Of a stretch of 64,000 bases of DNA, positions 1-10,971 are shown one piece after another. Below the pieces are notes generated by a model, which was given only the letters and a program-made list of their open reading frames with translations, ran no database searches and had not been told where the DNA came from. A program made the position numbers and the translations under genes. Origin of the DNA: Mimachlamys varia (taxonomy: Eukaryota > Mollusca > Bivalvia > Pectinida > Pectinidae); the NCBI GenBank assembly GCA_947623455.1, contig OX392541.1, positions 3,672,701-3,736,700 on the forward strand. The letters run 5' to 3'. The number at the start of each line of letters is the position of its first letter. Position 1 is the first letter of the stretch.

Positions 1-3000
1 GCCCAAGGGCCTTAACGGTCATCTGACTACCAATTGTGATACCATTATGGAATTAGTTTAAACAATATTTTATTTCCATCAGTGTACATGTATATTACAT
101 ATATAGAAATTATACAAATAGTGAGGATTGGAAAACAAGCTAATAGCTTATATAAATTCCTCTCCTCTAGGAATTAGTAATACAATCATGTAACAATATG
201 CCACACAAATGTGGTTTTCAAGATGGTGATGATCATGGATTTCTTCGGAACAGTGCGAAAAATAACATTTGGTCAGAATCATTTTAGGCAAGTTTCAGAT
301 CATGGAAAGTGTTAGATGTGGATGCAAAATGGGGGCTGTTGCAGCCATCTTGGATCTCTGACGGACTGGAGAAATAACAACATTTGGTTGGGACTATCTG
401 GGGATCATTTTTCTATGAAAAGTTTTAAATGTGTATTCAAAATGGGGGCTGTGGCAGCCATCTTGGATGTCTGACGGACCCAATAAATAACATTTGGTTG
501 GGACTATCTGAGGATAATTTTTGCAAGGTTCAGCTCAATGTCACTGGTAGAACTTGAGAAGTTCAAAATGACATATGTGGCGGCCATCTTAGATTTGTGA
601 CAATGGGCGAGTTCGATTGCCGACTATAGTTACTGTAGTCTACTAGAGTTCAACCGAACACACTTTAGTTATAATGTACTGCGCATGTGTACAGAAAGAA
701 GGAGTTGAACTTGAGAAGAAGTGAAAAGTTTACGGACGGCAATTTTGTTTTTCAAGATGGCGAATCTGGCGGCCATCTTTGATTTTGGACCAACCCGAAA
801 TGTAACAACACTTGGTCAGGACCATCTCAGGATCATTTCAGCCAATTTTCAGCTTAATCCCAGTGGTAGAACTTGATAAGAAGTTGGAAACGTGTTTTTC
901 AAGATTGCGGCTCTGGCAGCCATCTTGGATTTCGGACCGACCCAAAAAGTAACAATACTTGATCAGGACCATCTCAGGATCATGTCAGCCAAGTTTCAGC
1001 TTAATCACACAGGTATAACTTGAGAAGAAGTTTGAAATGTGTTTTTCAAGATGGCGGCTCTGGCGGCCATCTTGGATTTCCGACCAACCTGAAAAATAAC
1101 AACACTTGGTCAGGACAATCTCAGAATCACTTCAGCCAAGTTTTAGCTTAATCCCACAGGTAGAACTTGAGAAGAAGTTGGAAATGTGTTTTGTAAGATG
1201 GCGGCCATGGCGGCCATCTTGGGATTTCGAACCGAGCGAAAAGTAACAACTCATGGTCAGGACCATCTCAGGATAATTTCAGCCAAGTTTCAGCTTAATC
1301 CCACAGGTGAAACTTGAGAGAAATTTGGAAATGTGTTTTTCAAGATGGCGGCTCTGGCGGCCATCTTGGAATTTGGACCAACCCAAAAAATAACAACACT
1401 TGGTCAGGACCATCTCAGGATCATTTCAGCCAAGTTTCAGCTTAATCCCAGTGGTAGAACTTAAGAAGAAGTTTAAAATAGGTGTTTTTCAGGAAAACAG
1501 TGATTGCGCAATCATGTCACAAAATGGCCGCCATGGCACAAATGTCGAGAGTTTTTCGGACCCGAAAAATAACAACATTTTATGGGCTGCCCTTCCTGAA
1601 CATCCCTACCAATTTTCTGCTCACAGGTACCAGTGGAACTGTAGAAGAAGTTTAATATGTGTTTTTCAAGATGTCGGCTATGGCGGCCATCTTGGATTTC
1701 GGACCGACCCGAAAAATAACAACACTTGGTCAGGACCATCTCAGGATCATTTCAGCCAAGTTTCATCTTAATCCCACTGGTAGAACTTGAGAAGAAGTTG
1801 AAAAATGTGTTTTTCAAGATGGCGGCTCTGGCGGCCATCTTGGATTTCGGACCGACCCGAAAAATAACAACACTTGGTCAGGACCATCTCAGGATCATTT
1901 CAGCCAAGTTTCATCTTAATCCCACTGGTAGAACTTGAGAAGAAGTTGAAAATGTGTTTTTCAAGATGGCGGCTCTGGCGGCCATCTTGGATTTCGGACC
2001 GACCCGAAAAATAACAACACTTGGTCAGGACTATCTCAGGATCATTTCAGCAAAGTTTCAGCTTAATCCCAGTGGTAGAACTTAAGAAGAAGTTTAAAAT
2101 AGGTGTTTTTCAGGAAAACAGTGATTGCGCAATCATGTCACAAAATGGCCGCCATGGCACAAATGTCGAGAGTTTTTCGGACCCGAAAAATAACAACATT
2201 TTATGGGCTGCCCTTCCTGAACATCCCTACCAATTTTCTGCTCACAGGTATTAGTGGAACTGTAGAAGAAGTTTAATATGTGTTTTTCAAGATGTCGGCT
2301 ATGGCGGCCATCTTGGATTTCGGACCGACCCGAAAAATAACAACACTTGGTCAGGACCATCTCAGGATCATTTCAGCTAAGTTTCATCTTAATCCCACTG
2401 GTAGAACTTGAGAAGAAGTTGAAAATGTGTTTTTCAAGATGGCGGCTCTGGCGGCCATCTTGGATTTCGGACCGACCCGAAAAATAACAACACTTGGTCA
2501 GGACTATCTCAGGATCATTTCAGCCAAGTTTCAGCTTAATCCCAGTGGTAGAACTTAAGAAGAAGTTTAAAATAGGTGTTGTTCAGGAAAACAGTGATTG
2601 CGCAATCATGTCACAAAATGGCCGCTATGGCACAAATGTCGAGAGTTTTTCGGACCCGAAAAATAACAACATTTTATGGGCTGCCCTTTCCTGAACATCC
2701 CTACCAATTTTCAGCTGACAGGTACCAGTGGAACTGTAGAAGAAGTTTAATATGTGTTTTTCAAGATGTCGGCTATGGCGGCCATCTTGGATTTCGGACC
2801 GACCCGAAAAATAACAACACTTGGTCAGGACCATCTCAGGATCATTTCAGCTAAGTTTCAGCTTATTTCCACTGGTAGAACTTGAGAAGAAGTTGAAAAT
2901 GTGTTTTTCAAGATGGCGGCTCTGGCGGCCATCTTGGATTTCGGACCGACCCGAAAAATAACAACACTTGGTCAGGACTATCTCAGGATCATTTCAGCCA

Positions 3001-4131
3001 AGTTTCAGCTTAATCCCAGTGGTAGAACTTAAGAAGAAGTTTAAAATAGGTGTTGTTCAGGAAAACAGTGATTGCGCAATCATGTCACAAAATGGCCGCT
3101 ATGGCACAAATGTCGAGAGTTTTTCGGACCCGAAAAATAACAACATTTTATGGGCTGCCCTTCCTGAACATCCCTACCAATTTTCAGCTCACAGGTACCA
3201 GTGGAACTGTAGAAGAAGTTTAATATGTGTTTTTCAAGATGTCGGCTATGGCGGCCATCTTGGATTTCGGACCAACCCGAAAAATAACAACACTTGGTCA
3301 GGACCATCTCAGGATCATTTCAGCTAAGTTTCAGCTTATTCCCACTGGTAGAACTTGAGAAGAAGTTGAAAATGTGTTTTTCAAGATGGCGGCTCTGGCG
3401 GCCATCTTGGATTTCGGACCGACCCGAAAAATAACAACACTTGGTCAGGACTATCTCAGGATCATTTCAGCCAAGTTTCAGCTTAACCCCAGTGGTAGAA
3501 CTTAAGAAGAAGTTTAAAATAGGTGTTGTTCAGGAAAACAGTGATTGCGCAATCATGTCACAAAATGGCCGCTATGGCACAAATGTCGAGAGTTTTTCGG
3601 ACCCGAAAAATAACAACATTTTATGGGCTGCCCTTCCTGAACATCCCTACCAATTTTCAGCTCACAGGTACCAGTGGAACTGTAGAAGAAGTTTAATATG
3701 TGTTTTTCAAGATGTCGGCTATGGCGGCCATCTTGGATTTCGGACCAACCCGAAAAATAACAACACTTGGTCAGGACCATCTCAGGATCATTTCAGCTAA
3801 GTTTCAGCTTATTTCCACTGGTAGAACTTGAGAAGAAGTTGAAAATGTGTTTTTCAAGATGGCGGCTCTGGCGGCCATCTTGGATTTCGGACCGACCCGA
3901 AAAATAACAACACTTGGTCAGGACCATCTCAGGATCATTTCAGCTAAGTTTCAGCTTATTCCCATTGGTAGAACTTGAGAAGAAGTTTGAAATGTGAAAA
4001 GTTTACGGACGGCGGACGGCTGACGGCGCACGGCGGACGGCGGACGGCGGACGGCGCACGGCGGACGGCGGACGACGACGGACGAAGCACGGTAACTATA
4101 GGTCATCTTGACCCTTTGGGTCAGATGACCT
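1..4131 (-). mobile_element. Helentron/pearl-like non-autonomous element, family A (copy 1, 3' end cut by window)
   Basis: On the minus strand it begins at 4131 with a palindromic end (AGGTCATCTGACCC / GGGTCAAGATGACCT), then a GC-rich CGTCC/GCCGT stretch (about 4005-4080), then about 25 core repeats of ~147-160 bp. It ends near position 1 with GTCAGATGACC and the hairpin GGCCCTTGGGC. Each core carries CAAGATGGCGGC facing GCCATCTTGG. Between about 1500 and 3960 three cores form a higher-order unit with a 473-bp period (landmark TGATTGCGCAATCATG at 1502, 2122, 2597, 3070, 3543). Recurrent ORFs beginning MVRTISGSF are a by-product of the repeat. Class is inference from end structure. Confidence 0.75.
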
Positions 4132-5421
4132 AAAAATAGAAAGTGTTTTTTTTTATATTGCTCTTGTGAATTAATTAAAGTTCACATTGACTAGCATCAA
4201 AACATATGATAAACATACATAAATAACTTATTGGTCTTAACATATGGCATCAGTATCTGACATTCTGCAAATAGAGAACGGATTAGAATTTCTCTACTGA
4301 AGGCCTAGGCCTACTGTACTGTACAATATTATGTACAATGTATGTAGCTTTTGAACTGCTATATATGACCACTTGTAAATCTGTTGTAATGATTATCTAG
4401 TCACCTATGTTCGGCGAGATTTTACGATTGATTGTGTATGTGAAAGGTTCATCATCAATTGAAACACTTTAGTGTCTAAACCACTTTTTGTCACGTACAT
4501 AGATCTATACCTGCTGATGTCTTCAAAATATTTACATTTTAACACTTCACCGGAAATGTGTCACAGATATCAAATGTTAAAAACGAAAGACTGTTGGCGT
4601 AATCCGGAATATGTGCACTCGCATGCCAATACCCCGTTTGTCTCTGGAAATATTGCTCATTCTTTATTATCATTGTCGACGACATTATGATCATGTGAAT
4701 TTTCGTACTGAAACATTTTCGTACTGCACACATTTTCGTACCTGGGAATTTTCGTCCGGTTATTTTCGTATAATACTTTTAATGCAAATATAATAATGCT
4801 TCTAACTGTTTTCCATAACTATAAATAGTGATACTGCATGAGTATTTCATATTTTCAGTGATTTAGTTCCATGTCCGAAGCTTTGACTCGCGCACGCTGA
4901 CACTGTACATGTGTCACCTATGTATTTCACACATCGAAGTTTGTTACCCGTAGTGCCAGTCATTAATTATTGTATCAATGTGATTTTTGACATATTAAAA
5001 TATTTACAGATTATTAGGTTTATTTAATGGTCAACTATTTCTGACTTGTGTGTATTCCATGGGTAGTCTAATCTAATTTCTTGTCCGATATGTGTGTGTA
5101 AGCTTATTATTATAAATATTGAATTTACAGTGTATAGGGATTCGATGTTGTAATACTGAGGACAAGTTATAAAACTTTTTGAAATAAGATCTTGATTAAC
5201 TTGTATAGATTCCTTGAATTAAGTTTTGACATATTAGAATTCCTATGGTTTTATTAATAACTTACACTTCGATAATGTATTAATAATTAGGCCTATTTAT
5301 CAGAAATAACAAAATTCAAAATGGAAAAGAAAATGTTTTCGTGAAAAATCTGCAGCCTGCTACGGTGCTACCCACGGACTTATACTATACAATACGGATA
5401 GCAATCTACCCGTGCTGCTAT
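4132..5421. other. Intergenic, no gene seen
   Basis: AT-rich; short ORFs only. A local TTTTCGTAC(T/C)G motif recurs near 4700-4770. Confidence 0.6.
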
Positions 5422-5699
5422 CACAGGAACCTGAGAAATGGTTACAGCTAGTTTGGACATAAGCTTGGGGGTGTTTAGAGTAATTTTACATTGGGGGGTT
5501 GGGGGGGTTGGGGGGGGGGGGTGGTGGTAGATCAATTTTTAATTTTCGATAAAAAATGCCCCTTCATTCTCATAATGGTCATTTGGTCATTGAGGAGGGA
5601 ATTTTATCGAAATTGATCTAACCCCCCCCCCCCCCCCCCGAGTGTTAAACACCTTAGTTTATGTCCCAAACTAGCTTAACAAATTTCCATGTCCCTGTG
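5422..5699. mobile_element. Hairpin (MITE-like) element, CACAGGGACCTGAG family
   Basis: Inverted arms starting CACAGGAACCTGAGAAA and ending TTTCCATGTCCCTGTG enclose a G-run (about 5500-5522) and a complementary C-run (about 5622-5639) around GATCAATTTT / AAATTGATC. A near-complete foldback with no coding capacity. Confidence 0.75.
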
Positions 5700-5897
5700 C
5701 CTGCTACGTATGCTAACGCTGTGGATCATGCACACATTTACACTCACATTATTTTTATCTTTCAGAATATTCCTTTCCATCACTGACGTCAACGATCGTC
5801 ATCTTAACTCGATTTCTTGATAACAACACGGAGTTGGGACTTACGTCACGATATCCTACCTCTGATTTAACAAATGTTTAAAGGTGTTTTTAGGGTT

Positions 5898-6135
5898 GTC
5901 GGGTGGTGCAGTGGATAACGCAATTGCCTATCACAAAGGCGACCGGGGTTCGATTCCCCGACCGGACGTGAAAAGGTATGGGGACACCTGCCCGACCACG
6001 TGGTTTTTCTCTGGGTACTCCGGTTTCCTCCCACAATAAGACATATCGCGCACTAACATCCGGGCAACCAAAAGCGATTATATAAGTTGTATCAGGGACG
6101 TATATATCACACACCTATTTTATGTTGTTAAATAA
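5898..6135 (+). mobile_element. tRNA-derived SINE
   Basis: 5898-5967 folds as a tRNA-like head: a 7-bp acceptor stem with one mismatch, A box TGGTGCAGTGGATAAC, a CAC anticodon loop and B box GGTTCGATTCC. The body contains CTCTGGGTACTCCGGTTTCC, a conserved SINE domain I associate with metazoan SINE superfamilies (from memory). It is unlikely to be a functional tRNA because the body follows directly. Confidence 0.8.
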
Positions 6136-6779
6136 GTATTGGACCTACCAACGTATACATACGTGTACGTAAGTGTCATTGAAGCTTAATAGAGGGATGA
6201 GTAACATGATCCAGAAAGAGCTCCAATCGAACCACAGGGACACGCAGCACACATCCGGCGACTGTAAGTCTAACATCATCAATATTAGTAGTTGTTGCGT
6301 GCCCCTGTGATCCAACAACTCAAAGCCTTAAATTTCTGTGACTATTTTAAGGCAAAGAGATAGGGCAAGTCAACGCTCAATTACATGTAGAAGAGAATCT
6401 GACAAGTGGCAGTGTCGGCACGGCATTTCCTTACAGAGCGGTTACAACTTCATTAATTAAGGATAAAGCCGATACAAATGCCGTTTTATGACGTAAATCT
6501 CCATTTCCTCCAAAACCACGCAAAGTTTCCGTGTCGCAAAGTTTTCGGCAGCTTGACGGCCACTTTTTTTTTACATATTCATGAGGTTGACGTCACTGCA
6601 CGCGGAGGCTTTACGATGTCATCCAATGACATCGTAAGGAAGAGATTATTTCTGCGGAAGGAGGATACATTTGACTTGCATTTAGGAGGTTTATAAAATA
6701 AAAATTATCCATCTTTCCAACGGTACCAAGCGTTTTTTAGTACCTCAACTAGAAATGTGATTTTTGATGCAAGAAAGGT

Positions 6780-9718
6780 AAGTGGGGTAGATTTTTCGAT
6801 CTGGAAAGCTTTCCACCCTTAGCTTTTATGACCACTGAGGGGGCATTTTTATCGAAAATTGATCTTAACCCCCCAAATGTGTAAAATTACTCTAAACACC
6901 CTATTTTAGGTCCAAAACTACAGTTGAGTGTCAGCTAACCTTTACACCTAGTGCACTAGTAGTGCACTACGTTTAAACTAGTAGTGCACTACATTTAAAC
7001 TACAGGTAAACTAGTAGTGCACTACACCCTGAACCCCATATAGGTCAAATACCCCTACAGCTAATGGGCAGTCCCATCCATCTACCTGTGATTTTTACCT
7101 GTACCTCACCTTTGTCGTCTGCTAGTACTTTGAAGCTGGCCTTATCATTAGTTAATATTTATAACTTTAATGTATATATATGCATCTTATGTAGTTATTT
7201 TTCTCAAACAACCTTTTTTCTTTCATTTCAAAACTAGAAATTGTGAAATCATGATAATTACTCTTACAATTTTCCCCAAAAATTTCTTGCATACATCATG
7301 TAATTAAATAGAAAATTAATATTTATCTAGCAGTTTTGATGTCTTATATTTCTTTTAATATACACTATTAACGTTATAAATTTTTATTAATTTACCAATT
7401 TACAATCAAGTATATTGAAAAATTGAAGGAATATCTATTGATTATTATTTGTTTAGAAGTATATTTTTAAATATTGTAAAAACTAATTGCGAAAATAACA
7501 AATAAATATTCTTTTATTACTTAATTAAATTAGATATATATTTTTATAAAATACATTCATGCCTCAGATCTATATATTTATGAACGCGCTATAGAGTTCT
7601 GATAATCTTTATTTTTCATTTTTTTCTATATTAAGATCTGTATGTATATATATCACCACATACAACAGTGTTAATATAAATATAAGAATTTGAAGTTGAA
7701 AAAAAGTAATACAACAATAAATTAAAATTTATTCAGATTGTTCAGTATGGGACAGATGTTTTGATTTGACCCTCAGGCCTCAGGCAGTTACCTGACCTGT
7801 CTCAACCTTGTCTAGGAACACCTGCTGACATAAGCCTGTCAGTGACATAATTGAGGTGTGAATTTCTCATCTGACTATCACTGGTCAAATTTGAAAACAA
7901 TTTGATTAATACTTAGGGCTAAACTGGATATGACCAGGATCATAAATATGATAATACATATGTTAACTTTCACTCAGGTTTATCAAGTTTATCTGAAATT
8001 CAAAATCTTTGAGAATATATCTAGATATTTACACATTTCTCTTTAAATAGTGGATATTTTGAGAACTTTAATCCATTTTTATGTTTCATTCAAAACATTT
8101 AATTATACAATAATAAATTGATAGTACGTAAAATAACATTGAAATTAATAATAATTAAGAATATATACTCTCTGGCTCAGTCGCTTCATTATAGTTTGAT
8201 AATAAAATACTAACATTCATTATACTTAATTTTATTCTAATTATCAGTATAAAAGTATTTTAAAATATTCCGATATTTAGGCCTACATTTGAAGGCAATT
8301 ACAGGTTGTATTAAATATGACTTGAAGGTTTATGAATATATGTAATAATGATTTAAAAAAAAGCAAGGTCAGTTTATTGGAATCATTTTAATTAATTCTA
8401 TATTGTAAGACTCAGTATACAACAAATAAATATTATGCAGTTATATTAACCTAGCTTCGAACAAAGTTAAGCCTATGCCAGTCACATTTATTGTACTTTT
8501 AAATCAACCTAATGACTTATATAAAATCCAACTAAAAGGGACAAATATAGATCTTCAGGTAGAATCCTTTACCCTCCAGGCATAATATATATATAACGTA
8601 CATGTACCTGACCTGCCTGGGCCACATCCTCAGGTACAGAGGTCAAGAGAGGGGACACCCCTAGGCTGTCTGTAGTTAGCCAGGTGTGAATTTCTCACCT
8701 CCCTCTCCCCAACAGCCATCACTGACCAATCTGATTAAAGGCCTGAGGGCCCTACCCTGTTAATTGATTAATGATGATAACATTGATTACAGTCAATTGG
8801 ATTACATGTAGATGTATGTTGGTATTTTGATATGAAGAAGGAAATGACTTTAAATGTTCTGGTGAAAGTAATCGTTTCTTATATTAGTACTTGATGTTAA
8901 TATAACCTTTCATTTGTATGCATTGTACCTGAGTGTATATTGAAACAGAATACCAATACTGGTACATGTAGGTAGTATTGCCAGAGACGTATAAAACCTT
9001 GTACGTCTCTTATATTGCACAGCTAGCTTTTTAATGTCAGATATTAAAGTAATTTGTTATTGAAACAACTATACTAAGTACAAAATATGTTCTTCTAATA
9101 TCTATTTTTTATATTAAAATCTGTTGTTTACTTTATTTTCTGTACATATTTTTAGTAGGATTAACTTAATAATTTCGACATAAAACATGTGTTGTACCAT
9201 TTTTTATTTGAACACATACGTTTCAATTTAATTGTAGAATGCAAATATTTAAATAGAAAAGAATAATTGTTACTTCTTTAAAAAGAATTATAAGTTAGTA
9301 TATTTAAATTATTATTTTATTTAAAATTTTGACACGCAGTGATTTAATTTATTTAAGCTATTATGATAAATATCTTCTGGTATAAACTCAGAATTGTTCA
9401 TTCTTGTACTTATATGAGGTTCAAGTACTGACAAACTAATGACTTCAATAGTATAACATAAAAGTACAGGTAAATCATATTATATCTGTACAGGTAAGGA
9501 CACAGGTAGGTATGGACCCTCCCATTACCTGTAGGGGTTTTTGTGGTCACACCTGGCTGGACGTAGTGCACTACTAGTTTACCTGTAGTTTAAATGTAGT
9601 GCACTACTAGTTTAAATGTAGTGCACTACTAGTTTAAACGTAGTGCACTCCTAGTGCACTAGGGTGTAAAGGTTAGCTTACACTCAACTGTAGCTGTAAC
9701 AAATTCTCAGGTCCTGTG
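6780..9718. mobile_element. Large foldback element with ~180-bp arms and a 2.4-kb AT-rich interior
   Basis: Left arm (about 6930-7110) and right arm (about 9480-9690) are reverse complements, both carrying repeats of TAGTGCACTACGTTTAAAC. The right arm ends in AAATTCTCAGGTCCTGTG, as in the hairpin family. The left outer end is replaced by half of a hairpin element (6780-6930). Inside, AGGTGTGAATTTCTCA occurs twice in direct orientation (about 7855 and 8680). No credible gene inside. Confidence 0.68.
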
Positions 9719-10024
9719 GGTCCAACAGTATATTGACGACGAATCAAACCCTGTCAATTTGTAAACACGATACAGAAATAAAAAGTGTAATTATTTTTTT
9801 TAGGAGATGAACATTTTAAAAATGGTATAATAAGTACTGAAATACTTTTAGTTGGCATTCATGGGCAATATGCATGAATGCAAACTGGACAAAGAGAAAT
9901 CCAATGAAGCGCGCTACTGGAAGCAGTTCAATGTTGGATTGCAACAAAAAATGAAAATTCTGTAAAATATAAAAGTAATATTTTAAACGCGTAACATTAA
10001 AACGCCCGATCCTGCACGTGCGTG

Positions 10025-10238
10025 CACAGGGACCTGAGAATTTGTTACAGCTAGTTTTGGACCTAAAATAGGGTGTTTAGCGTAATTTTACACATTTGGG
10101 GGGGGGGGGGGGGGGGGGGTAAAGATCAATATTTGATAAAAATGCCCCCTCAGTACTTAACCCCCAAATGTGTAAAATTACGCTAAACATCCTATTTTAG
10201 GTCCAAAACTAGCTGTAACAAATTCTCAGGTCCCTGTG
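10025..10238. mobile_element. Hairpin element, CACAGGGACCTGAG family (second copy)
   Basis: CACAGGGACCTGAGAATTTG at the left and AAATTCTCAGGTCCCTGTG at the right, with a G-run near 10098-10119 and arms containing TGTGTAAAATTACGCTAAAC. It lies about 560 bp upstream of the exchanger start codon. Confidence 0.78.
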
Positions 10239-10689
10239 CGTGCGTGGTCTTGCCTTGGAACTCATGAGCGTAAACATAGTTTTAATTTCCCGCTTTGCAA
10301 ACTATCAAGATAATTATTTCCCAAGCTAGCCAACAACACCAGTAAAATTGAGAGGTTGATGTGGGCTGATACAATTACTGTGTGTATAGGTTTAATATAC
10401 GAAAAATTCCGAAACCGAGCCACGTGGTTAGGCCTACTAGGCAAAAGCTTTCAGCTAAAATCACGTATAGTAGGCCTGAACGTAAACGAACTAGCTAGAA
10501 ACTTCTGTGAATGTTTTTAGTTGCGCATGAAAATAATGCTGAACATTTTGGGGGAAATGTCAGCACACATTGAATTATTTGCCCTTAACTTAATTCACAA
10601 CGAATCTATAACACAACCAATAACTTTATCACAAAGAAACAAAGAAATATCGTATAAAATACGAAACTACCAATGTATGGGGAGTTTCC

Positions 10690-10702
10690 AACATGGCGAC
10701 AT
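10690..10702 (+). promoter_or_regulatory. YY1-like motif upstream of the start codon
   Basis: CAACATGGCGACA resembles the YY1 core (AAnATGGCGnC), which commonly lies at transcription starts, about 105 nt before the ATG. Sequence match only. Confidence 0.35.
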
Positions 10703-10802
10703 AAAGCCAATGTCAACATGACGTGTATTCATGTTTCTGCAATTCCGACTCGTTAGTTGTTAACTTCTGTGTGTACCTTTGCAAAAACACTTTTTATCAA
10801 AT

Positions 10803-10971
10803 ATGTCGGTTGCTTCGGAGGAAGAGGAGCAAGTGCTCACCGTGCATAAGACGGATAGTGCCACTATTCTTATACTACTTGGGATCCTCCTACTGACGAT
10901 TCTTACAATCTGGCTATTCAAACATCGCCGGCTACGCTTCGTGCACGAGTCGGGCCTGTCCATGATATACG
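10803..10971 (+). CDS. SLC9A6/7/9-like: Exon 1: N-terminus and first membrane helix
   Basis: 56 codons plus 1 base. A short acidic N-terminus ([10 protein letters not shown]) is followed by a hydrophobic helix at about residues 20-38 ([19 protein letters not shown]), then basic KHRRLRF and the family motif [10 protein letters not shown]. The donor is G|GTAAGT. The N-terminus is shorter than in human NHE6, and no separate signal peptide is seen. Confidence 0.93.

Noticed and set aside
1400..3800. Repeated 75-119-codon ORFs (MVRTISGSF and MVLTKCCYF types), also at 35518-36781
   Set aside because: They are by-products of the core repeats of the family-A element. They occur on both strands of the same unit and have no conserved coding pattern.
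5898..5967. Functional tRNA-Val gene
   Set aside because: The tRNA-like part has an acceptor mismatch and continues straight into a SINE body, with no T-run terminator after the acceptor stem.
10779..10802. Upstream start at TTG 10779
   Set aside because: It is not an ATG. ATG 10803 is the first in-frame ATG after the stop at 10761 and has A at -3.
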